Below are positions 56,501-64,000 of a stretch of DNA of 64,000 bases, one piece after another. Under the pieces are notes generated by a model. It did not search any database and had not been told where the DNA came from. It saw nothing but the letters and a program-made list of their open reading frames with translations. Origin of the DNA: Mactra quadrangularis (taxonomy: Eukaryota > Mollusca > Bivalvia > Venerida > Mactridae); NCBI GenBank assembly GCA_025267735.1, contig CM046304.1, forward strand, positions 29,019,381 to 29,083,380, read 5' to 3'. Each line of letters opens with the position of its first letter. The stretch's first letter is position 1. Position numbers and translations under genes: made by a program.

Positions 56501-58519
56501 CTTAGTAACGAACTAAGGTCAAGAGGTACCGCAGTGTCGTTGTTCATTTCACCCCATGGAATTTTTCCAAGTTTAGCTAGTTGTTCCAGACGGTTATGCT
56601 CAAAGCCATCACTATGGGTATGTCCAATTTGATTTTGAACTTCGGTTAACATACTGGGTAATGACCAGTTACTATGTATAGTCTGATTCAATATATGTGG
56701 AAATGTTTTAAATACGATTTCTTTTGAAGTCGCTTCAAGGATTTCTTTTTCATGTAATTCATCTGAAAAAAGGTAAAACACAATGTTATAATAACTAAAG
56801 CGAAGCAATCAATGTGTTTCTAAATAGAAAATGGAGATGACGCAACAAAGCAATTACGACGCTTGGCTGTCTTTTGTAGAAGTCAGGTCCCTGTTAACTC
56901 AAAGCTCATATAAACCCATATCGATGTGTCTTGCAGCCGTTTTATATCACGATCAACTGTGTGTATTTAAATTAAATCAAAGAGACATATTTTCACAAAT
57001 TTCTAACGCTATGGTCATAAAAAAAGACATACCAACATATATCTCTGAATATTCATGTATATTGTATTTATCAATTCTTCAGACATTTCTTAAAGCATTT
57101 TGAAATTTATAAGACTTAACGCTTCACTTTGAATGACTTGTTTCTTCCGCTTTGAAATTAATACACATGTTTGTGACTATATGTAAAGTATCAAATTGAA
57201 TCTGTCAGACTTTACGCTTGGAAAACAACCCAAGGAATGTTGAGAACATCGTCAAGGTTCAACCGTACTTAACAGAAATATGAACGGCCGTCATAGTTGT
57301 CACAATGTGTACATAACAAAACATGAACAAGGAAAGATCTTGTCAACCGAAATGCGTCATAATGCATGGAAATAGAATATACTATTGTATAAAATGTTCA
57401 TATATAATTTATATAGCTACATTGAGGTTATGTACGCGGTTTATGGGAACATATTTTCTAACAAGAGTAATGTACGACTTATGTACATTTTAGGAGGTTA
57501 TGTTGGGACTGGGAGCTCTTGGAACTAATTTTCAAGCAAGAAGTCATGTTAAGTCATGCCGGGTTACATGGTTCATATGGAAATATTTTTCAGCAAGTGC
57601 ATGCTTTGCATGTGATCGTGGCCACAATTTTATTTTAGTACCCATCTAAAACTGTCAATGCGTACTTAGTTAAAGAGGTTATTTCTGTTTGATATCATTG
57701 GCCAAATGAAAACCAATTATTAACTAGAAGTCTGCGAGTCAGATGAGTCGTCTGATAATATGGGACCTTAGTTAGTTATTTCCCCTTGTATACTCTTCAA
57801 ATAGGTAGGTCCAGTTAGTTGGATTACTCGGATTTTACCCTTACTTTTCAATGTCAATTTGCCACAATTAATCTTGAATAACTTTTTTTGAAAATCTTTT
57901 AATTTGTTTGAAAATCAATTAAGCTAAGTATTGTTAGGGTAAAGAACTCTCTAAATTCTATCACTCCTGTTAATATCATAATTAACAAGAATGATATTAG
58001 ATGAAATATTTTATCATCCTTACGTAGGACTTCAATGATAAAATCCGAGGATTCCAACTGTTAGAACCTACTTACCATTGGATTGCTTCAGATTTTGTCA
58101 AGAAAAGATAACTGACGAAAGTCCCTCATAGCATACCAGTTATTCACGTTGTTTTTTTTCTGAAGAATTGGGAATCTATAGGAAATGGGGTTATAGCTCA
58201 GACAAGCCGCCTACGCCGAAATCGCAAGGAACACCAATTAATATGTCTCCTGACTATGTAAGGCAACACAAAATGAGAATTTAATTGAATCATATTATTC
58301 ATATAAATACTAATTATATTGATAACTGTGTATATAGTATAATTTTTACAATGGACATTTTATTGTGAGATAAATACAATAATAAATTATCTTACCTTTC
58401 ATGATTAAAATATCAGAAATAATTTGACCTATGACACAAGCGGCATCTAATGTAGCACATGCAGTAAGGATGATTAATGCTACATGAGTATGTAATAGTG
58501 TGGACATTCGTTTCTTCAT
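50539..58519 (-). CDS. Voltage-gated proton channel-like (Hv1/TMEM266-type) protein
   Basis: Seven phase-consistent exons give about 445 residues if translation starts at the Met in the first exon listed. S1 (residues ~8-40) has the LDA motif with the Asp that sets proton selectivity in Hv1. A ~137-residue S1-S2 loop follows, then S2 (~178-203) ending in FLHHKIE, S3 with VFDAFIITVSWALDLVF, and S4 with LPWRVVRIVN. A post-S4 helix with LLQLKIVKQQY resembles the TMEM266/Hv1 coiled coil, and a Ser/Thr/Asp-rich C-terminus ends it. It is a voltage sensor without a separate pore, in plasma or organelle membrane. Oddities are the histidine-rich loop with RKKR, Leu in place of the first S4 Arg, and Ile in place of the S2 Glu (human E153). 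Further 5' exons may lie above 58,520. It could be a proton channel or a non-conducting sensor. Confidence 0.9.
51098..51438 (-). CDS. Hv-like gene, long C-terminal exon
   Basis: Acceptor TACTTTCTTCCAG, 341 bp to donor GATGAT|GTAAGT. It starts with a basic patch (GGRRRRSSLLPVLNR), then a Ser/Thr/Asp/Pro-rich tail (EPEPPTPADSDDDLD) with many potential phosphorylation sites. If the donor is not used, the frame continues ten more codons to a stop at 51,059-51,061. Confidence 0.85.
51889..52505. mobile_element. 617-bp foldback element in an Hv-gene intron
   Basis: Inverted ends of ~62 bp (AATATAAGGTATCCAACTCG ... and ... CGAGTTGGATACCTTATATT). Nested inside is a 110-bp foldback (52,141-52,250): GATGCGCGCGCATC at both ends and GGTTACGAGTCATTTTATTG mirrored by CAATGAAATGACTCGTAAC. 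No ORF. Confidence 0.88.
52978..53059 (-). CDS. Hv-like gene, coiled-coil/linker exon
   Basis: Acceptor TTTAAAG, donor GGAG|GTATGT, 82 bp, phase 0 in and 1 out. The peptide VEVKNLQSLAKRKGANDKEI is followed by a Gly/Ala/Asn turn. Confidence 0.85.
54072..54187 (-). CDS. Hv-like gene, post-S4 helix exon
   Basis: Acceptor TTTTTCATTTTTCAG, donor AGG|GTAAGC, 116 bp. The peptide FVLVIQGRDLLQLKIVKQQY continues S4 into an amphipathic helix, the position of the dimerising coiled coil of Hv1/TMEM266. Confidence 0.88.
55591..55729 (-). CDS. Hv-like gene, S3-S4 exon
   Basis: Acceptor TTGCTTACAG, donor AACA|GTAAGT (phase 1), 139 bp. It encodes FDAFIITVSWALDLVF (S3, both conserved Asp positions kept), the linker EGLWAHPEDEAAN, and S4 with the W-R-x-x-R-I-x-N core. 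The open frame of 160 codons on the opposite strand is its shadow. Confidence 0.92.
56248..56762 (-). CDS. Hv-like gene, S1-S2 loop and S2 exon
   Basis: Acceptor TTTTTTTCAG|ATGAAT, donor GAG|GTCAGT, 515 bp. It encodes a long loop with three N-glycosylation sequons (NQT, NWS, NDT; residues ~67, 73, 116), a histidine cluster (HFHDHTHEHSDFHTHT, ~132-147), RKKR at ~148-151 (nt 56,434-56,445) and DHKHD. S2 follows (FHLGSMVILTFLVLITYFKI) and ends in LHHKIE. In human Hv1 the equivalent loop is only a short linker. Confidence 0.9.
57815..58065. repeat. ACTCGGATTTTACC foldback, uninterrupted copy
   Basis: It lies in the first intron of the Hv-like gene. Its reverse complement is collinear with the two halves at 22,712-22,792 and 24,443-24,605 and so provides the empty site for the 1.65-kb element. 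Confidence 0.8.
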
Positions 58520-58520
58520 T
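58396..58520 (-). CDS. Hv-like gene, S1 exon
   Basis: Acceptor TTTTTCTCATTTCAG|A, then ATG at 58,519-58,517. It is 41 codons plus one base, ending AAAG|GTAAGA (phase 1). The peptide STLLHTHVALIILTACATLD has the Hv1-type HTH-x-hydrophobic S1 and its LDA aspartate. Because an acceptor precedes the ATG by one base, an upstream (possibly non-coding) exon exists, not located here. Confidence 0.85.
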
Positions 58521-58958
58521 CTGAAATGAGAAAAAGAAATACATTAGAAATAATGACACAATTAGTGGTATACCTCGCCATATTCTTTATAATGTAATAC
58601 ATTGTCCCTTCAAAATGGCGTCATTCATACTTCCGGTAAGCTTAAATCAGTGATTCGTTTGCAAAAAAGTCTACAATCCAGTCAAGAGGGATAACTCGAC
58701 GTCTAATAGAAAAATTAATTTATAACAAAGTTTACTAAATAAAGCAATATTTAATTCTTCTGTAAATAAAATCTCCATTTATAAATGATCGCTATTTATT
58801 GTACATGAACATTGTGCACGCGCATGTATGTTATCATAAAAATGTCAAAAATGCACCGACGCAATCTTACAATTCTCAAAATGTTCATTCATTCAAGTTT
58901 TTACTAGATAAAAACAAGATAATATAATATCACCATACTTGAACTTTAGTTTTTTGTT

Positions 58959-59194
58959 TCACATTTTTATTTTTAGTGTTACATTTAACTGCATTATGTT
59001 ATTGCAATAACGACTTGTGGAGCAAAAGATTTTGACGGTTTTTGCAGCACTTTGTTGAACCCAGTCTAAGAGTCTTTGTAAGACGATAGCTTGCATACGT
59101 GTGGCTCCAGCAATGTCACTTCTCATCCATTTTTCAGATGAAATATACTGGACGGGATTCATTATTTTTCGAACGACTACGGCATTCTGAACAC
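58959..59194 (-). CDS. Candidate 3'-terminal exon, product unknown
   Basis: From an acceptor-like GTGTTTCTGTCTAG (edge 59,194) 77 codons run to a stop at 58,959. AATAAA follows closely. The peptide has a protein-like helical stretch (SDIAGATRMQAIVLQRLLDW). I do not recognise it, and no upstream exon was found. It cannot belong to the Hv-like gene because it ends in a stop upstream of S1. The frame is also open further upstream, so chance is possible. Confidence 0.28.
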
Positions 59195-59199
59195 CTAGA

Positions 59200-60260
59200 C
59201 AGAAACACTTAAGTTGGTAAAGTCTATTTGTGGAAATCCTATACATGTTGCCTTTTGTTAAGGACGCTGAAGTGTGACTGATGTAAGCTCTTGACAAGTT
59301 AAAGCGCGATCATGAAACTATGACCTGTTTCGAGATATGTTGCACCGTTCTTTGCCAACTAGCTCAATCTAGCCAACTACTTCATTGTCATTGCTCCGAG
59401 CATGACATATAGGTCATTATTGAAATCGAGATTGAGAATGTGATTTAAATTATCGAATCGAAAACATGGACTCATAGCTCCTTGTAATGAAACCTTTACA
59501 ACACATGGCATCGTAAGTGAAAGAAAGAACATTTATAAAATGTCCACAAAGCTTCATTTGAATTGAAAAAGCTTGGGTCACCCAGAATAGTGTAATATTT
59601 TTTTCTGATTATTGTAACATCTTAAATACCTTGTATTAATTTTAGACATTCTCATACAACCCCTTAACATGGAAATATACGCCGTTTTCTGTCATAAGAA
59701 CGCTTATAAAAGAACAAAATAGTCTGTTAAACTGAGTGCCACTATCGCCAACACATATAGAAGTAAACCATAATTATAAACAAGAGAAAATGACAAAATA
59801 GTTTGTGAGAATACAACATTGTACAAATTTGTTTCTGTTTTGTTCAGTTTTTGAAAACACCAGTCGTTTTTGTTAGTGTAAAACATTAATATCTTTCAAA
59901 TGTATTTTGTTTAAACATCAACAGGAAACATTCTGTCATTGTCAACTTTATCCAGTCTTTATTCGTGCTTTAATGTGTCTCTTGATAGCTATATACGACA
60001 AACTGGTTGCCACGTGAAGACTTAACGTTTTACTTTCTTTGACAATGAACACTTATATACAGCGTATACTCATTTAAGTTCAAATTAATGAAAATTTGTG
60101 AATAAATGCTACTTCATAAAAATCATATAAAAATAAGTAAATCATTGTAATAAAAAATCAATTTGTATGAGTTAATTTCTCATAACGATATTGATAACGT
60201 GTTATGTAGAATATGTTGGTGTGTTTTTTTTTTTAAAAGTTACAAATGTTAAAGTGCGGT
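59200..60260. other. Intergenic, nothing recognised
   Basis: AT-rich sequence without a supported gene or bounded repeat. Confidence 0.45.
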
Positions 60261-60266
60261 TTATGT

Positions 60267-60545
60267 AGGAGAAGTGATCTAGTGGTAAGACGCGCTTTAG
60301 GGTGAAGAGGCCGGGGGTTCGATCCCTACTAGAGGCACTGCTAAATTCCTTGTGCAAGAAATTAACCTACAATTATTCCAATTACCCAGGTGTAAATGGC
60401 CAAATGGATACTGTGAGGGATCGCCTGCCTGGCGGTGATTTCAATGTTATTGCGAGTTATTGCACAAGATTGTAAAGTTGGCTGAACATGTACACAATGT
60501 ATCTGGAAGCAGACTTCAAATCGCACTTAAACTATAGCTTCAAAA
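60267..60545 (+). mobile_element. tRNA-derived SINE
   Basis: The tRNA-like head AGGAGAAGTGATCTAGTGGT has B box GGTTCGATCCC (60,316-60,326). The body has CCTTGTGCAAGAAATTAACC, shared with 26,711-26,865, and the phrase CCCAGGTGTAAATGGCCAAA. The tail ends near CTTAAACTATAG. No tidy target duplication was found. Confidence 0.75.
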
Positions 60546-61267
60546 AAGGGTTAAACTAAAACACTATACGCTATTAGACAGAAGTTTGTTCAAATAAATG
60601 ACAATGTGAATTTGTAAGCAAAATTAATTTCATACATGTGCTTCTTTAGTGACCGCAGTCCTTGAAGACAGGTGTCCAATTTAAAGTTAATCAGCTTTGT
60701 CCCATGAACATAATGTCAGGTTACGGACAAAGCCGAGTGCCACCATCGCCTTAACACATAGAAGTACATGTATGTACGATTGCTACTAATATACATGCCG
60801 GGTGATGAATTATTGTTCTTTACATCTTAATGTTAACCTATCATAGTTGACCTTTTGAATAGATGCTTGTGTAAGTGCAAAGAAGGCAGATACTTTATTT
60901 TATCGGCCTAGTTTTCCATCAACCTCTGTACAAGACAGGACATTCGTTAGCCACTGGCGAGAGAGTGCGCTTACAACTTAAAAGATTTTGTCAAGATATT
61001 TAGGTCTGTCGAGGGGAAGTAAGAAAATCTAATGACCGCCGCGATAAGAAATGTTATCACAGGGTGTTGAAGCGAAGAATAAAGCACCATACATAGCTCG
61101 ACAATTTTACTACGGAACATGAACTTGTACAAAAGTCTCTCTTGTCTTAATGAATAATATTATAAGTCGCAGACGGCAGATGCATGGAAACAGTGCTTAG
61201 CAAAACATATTTGGAGAAAGCTAGTAAAACATAAAGTAATGATGTAAATATATCGAAAGGCTCTGTA

Positions 61268-61506
61268 CACCTTTTCACAAAAAATTCTTACCTAAAAAAT
61301 TATCGTATGTCAATTTCATGAATTTGCAAGTCAAAGTCAGAGGGATTAATAAAGACAACCTTGGTATGATACTCGAAATGTATACAATATTCTACATACA
61401 TTCAATAATATTTGAAATTGATTGGCCGAAAAATGACCGTATTATGTATGTGTCTAGCTTCAGGCGTACGATGATTTTTATCGTAAGATTTTTTGTGAAG
61501 CACTGG
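61268..61506. repeat. Foldback MITE, TTTTCACAAAAAAT family, copy C
   Basis: ACCTTTTCACAAAAAATTCT...ATCGTATGTC at the left is mirrored by GTACGATGATTTTTATCG...GATTTTTTGTGAAGCACTGG at the right. It is related to copies at 751 and 19,614. Confidence 0.7.
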
Positions 61507-62538
61507 TGTTTAAGAATTGCTGATATAAAAAAATGTCATTTAAGGACTAATTTTTTGCGCATGTTCCTAGATTCATATGATTAAAATGAATGTTTAATTG
61601 TATGAAAAATCATCATTACAATGACAAAGTTGTAACTGTGTTTAAAATATAAGAAATGATATAATCAGCACAACAAAAAGGGTGAACAATGCTACTTTGA
61701 AACACCTGAATTTTCTATCAAATTCTACGTATATTTCGATAAAACACAAAGTGCATTTATATTCGTATCAAATACATTTATGAAATGCAATTACTAAATA
61801 CGTAGAAAAAATGCAGGTGCGATTAGAGCAAAGTGTTTTGAAAACATGGAAACAGATTGCAGTTTAGTTATAAGTCACCTCAGCTCCACTTTGTTTTGAC
61901 ATTAATTAACCATGTACAGTTATCTGCCTCACAACAACAACAAAGCTGGACCAACAACAGTTATACCATTATTTGACAACCTTCATCAACAATTATTTCT
62001 GTGCGAGGTCAAATGTTGACAAGTGGAGTTCACTGACCGCTTGTAAATAATTGTGCAAGCTTCACTCAAACTGTTGATGATTTGCGTCCGGAACGCAGAT
62101 CACTTTTTTTGCGCGGCGTAAATAAGTCAAAGCGACGTTTCTAAACAAGAGTCCACAAAATTATGAGCTGTATGTATAATGTTCACATTTATCGCTCGGT
62201 CAAGCTTGAAACTTACAAACATTCACATGACAGGCAATGTCTTGACCTTTTGTAAAATAACACTAATGTCTAAGAATAATGTATAATATCCGTTACAAAC
62301 ATTGTGGTCTTACTAAAACGACACCGTAGTACAAAGGGGGACAATAAATCAGGATATTTTTTGCATTTTTTGGGGAAAATGGTCTCATACGTCGTTGAAT
62401 GACTAAACATGCGCATGATACGTGATAAGGAAACACGATTGGTGATTTTGATATATAATACATTAATTAGGTTCTTACGTAAGGAGTATGTAGGCTTGTA
62501 ATATGTCCGCACATAGATTTGTTGATGTTTATGGGTTT

Positions 62539-62573
62539 TTATTTGTTTGGGTCGTCAGACCAAACAAATAATG
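62539..62573. repeat. 12-bp stem hairpin
   Basis: TTATTTGTTTGG and CCAAACAAATAA flank GTCGTCAGA. An isolated perfect inverted repeat of unknown role. The 88-codon open frame following it shows no recognisable content. Confidence 0.6.
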
Positions 62574-62984
62574 GTAGCGAAATTTCAGACCCGAATGCTG
62601 TTAATTGCAAATGCCTAAAGTAGTCCGCTTTTTTGTAGCGGTTACTTCCCTTTACATGGACATTAACGCCGACAAAATTCAGGGGAGATCACTGCGTGAA
62701 GATTGTCAAATTGACTGGTCCCCTGCGAACCATAATAGGACAGGGAACCAGATTAATTGTCAAATAACAGGCGCATTAATTTTCAAACCTGCTCAGGGAA
62801 GAAAATATAGTTCCGATTGGTCGAAGATTTCTAATATTGTGCAATTATGTAACATTTCCGCAAATTACTAATAATATGATGAAATAATTTTGATTAAACG
62901 CACGTCAATTTTGAACTCTTCAATTAAGGATTACGGACTCTGAAACCTCGTAATTTTCCGTGTTATTCCGTCCTTTCTCGGAAG

Positions 62985-63038
62985 GTCACGTTACCGATCA
63001 CATGATCATGGAAAAATACCACGTGATCGTATAAAAAG
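62985..63038 (+). promoter_or_regulatory. E-box/TATA promoter
   Basis: GATCACATGATC (about 62,996-63,007), CACGTG (63,020-63,025) and TATAAAAAG (63,030-63,038) lie in that order. Two E-boxes next to a TATA box suggest regulation by bHLH-zip factors. Transcription would start near 63,060. Confidence 0.5.
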
Positions 63039-63059
63039 AACGAAAAAATGGCGGATCGA

Positions 63060-63214
63060 TAAAGCGACAGGCACAGTAGACTTCGAGAATATTTAAATTT
63101 TAAGCGTTTAAATAGTGATTGTGGTCACTAGAATTGTGTTCGATATGGAAAATTGTTAAATGGAAACAAAGGAATGTTTTACTAATTAACTTGTTATGCT
63201 GTGAACACGAACAG
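63060..63214 (+). other. Non-coding first exon of a rightward gene
   Basis: It lies downstream of the TATA box and ends in a perfect donor ACAG|GTAAGA at 63,214/63,215. It contains only very short open frames (MENC, METKECFTN). The coding exons must lie beyond 64,000, so the product cannot be named. The rest of the window (63,215-64,000) would be intron 1, with a G-run near 63,840. Confidence 0.45.
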
Positions 63215-64000
63215 GTAAGAAATAAACCTTATTTAAGTAAACGGCGACAATGTGTAAAGAGTTATTTGCACACACCTTAGTACGGTCCTAAATTCCGATT
63301 TTTATGATTACAATTTTTTTTCAGTACCTGTATTTCATAGACACAAATTTTAAGACACAAGAAAGGTTTTATAATCATAAGTTAAATCGCTTTTGGCCCC
63401 TGAATTAACTTTTTGTACATGTACGAAAACTCTTTACAGATTTTTTTTCGAGTACTCTGTACAGTTTTTACTAAAATAATGCAGGACTTCGCATTGTTTG
63501 TGATTTTGATTATTTGTACTGGTGATTAAATTATTTTTATGTTGTATCTAAAACTAAAGATTCCTTAGAAAATCGTGTTCTTTATCAAGACACTTCAAAA
63601 CTATCTAAATGAGTGAGTAGAATCATGAATCATGTCAGACAATTCGTCACCAATCACATTCGCCCTCGTCCATGCTTTGTAAATTAATGACTCTAGATAT
63701 CTGGCTGTATTAATGAAGTGATTGCCTGTATTTTATATTGTATTGTGCATCAATCAAGACAAGCACATGTGTTCATGTTATACATTGCTTACAAGGGTGG
63801 ACTCCGGGAATGTTTTCTAGGAAGGCTGAACTTTTTCTAGGGGAGGGGGGGGGGGTCCAAACTTTCGAATCACAACCACATTATACATATTTTGCTGAAT
63901 AATGAATTAAGCACCCAAAAAATGCTTTATACTTCAATCAAGAAATGGACAGACCTGTACATTTTGGTAATTGACTTAACTGTAATGTAAATAGACCAGT

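Noticed and set aside
62605..62871. 88-codon plus-strand open frame.
   Set aside because: Balanced composition but no motif, no start context or splice sites, and no neighbouring exon.

Overview
The window looks like AT-rich nuclear DNA of a marine invertebrate, most probably a mollusc and perhaps a bivalve. The reasons are spliced genes with GT-AG introns, many tRNA-derived SINEs whose 3' ends carry an ACGGCG...TGACCT...GTGTTG...CGCCGT motif, dense foldback elements and low gene density. There are no rRNA genes, CRISPR arrays or bacterial operons. Exon calls rest on open frames plus splice-site phase agreement read by eye, not on transcripts or database searches.

Layout. (1) 1-30 kb is almost gene-free repeat territory: SINE pieces, a ~3.6-kb array of ~68-bp units (4.66-8.31 kb), a six-unit array of 60-nt hairpins (9.06-9.47 kb) followed by a 62-bp hairpin array, one probable small 3'-terminal coding exon (10,991-11,103, minus), an intact SINE with target-site duplications, and from 17 to 25.6 kb a pile of nested inverted-repeat elements whose insertion order can be read from empty sites. 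(2) 30.2-31.0 kb is a 5'-truncated LINE (RNase H domain). (3) 31.3-37.2 kb (minus) is a multi-exon, decayed gene for a Transposase_21/CACTA-type transposase, interrupted by a second copy of the same LINE. (4) 37.5-42.4 kb (plus) is a BEN-domain gene, divergent from the transposase gene across a ~290-bp shared promoter and also damaged. The pair may be one two-gene mobile element. (5) 42.4-50.5 kb is gene-free: SINEs, a hAT MITE, a second copy of a long repeat seen at 4 kb, local duplications, and possibly the long 3' UTR of the next gene. (6) 50.5-58.5 kb (minus) is the best gene: a seven-exon voltage-gated proton channel (Hv1/TMEM266-like) voltage-sensor protein with a ~137-residue S1-S2 loop that is histidine-rich and contains a furin-type RKKR site. 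(7) 59-63 kb holds one candidate terminal exon, a SINE and a MITE. At 63.0-63.2 kb lies a TATA/E-box promoter with a non-coding first exon of a rightward gene that leaves the window.

Functionally, the Hv-like protein is an ordinary host gene. The BEN/transposase pair and the LINE/SINE pair (matching 3' tails) illustrate two mobile systems, and most of the rest is the debris of non-autonomous DNA transposons.
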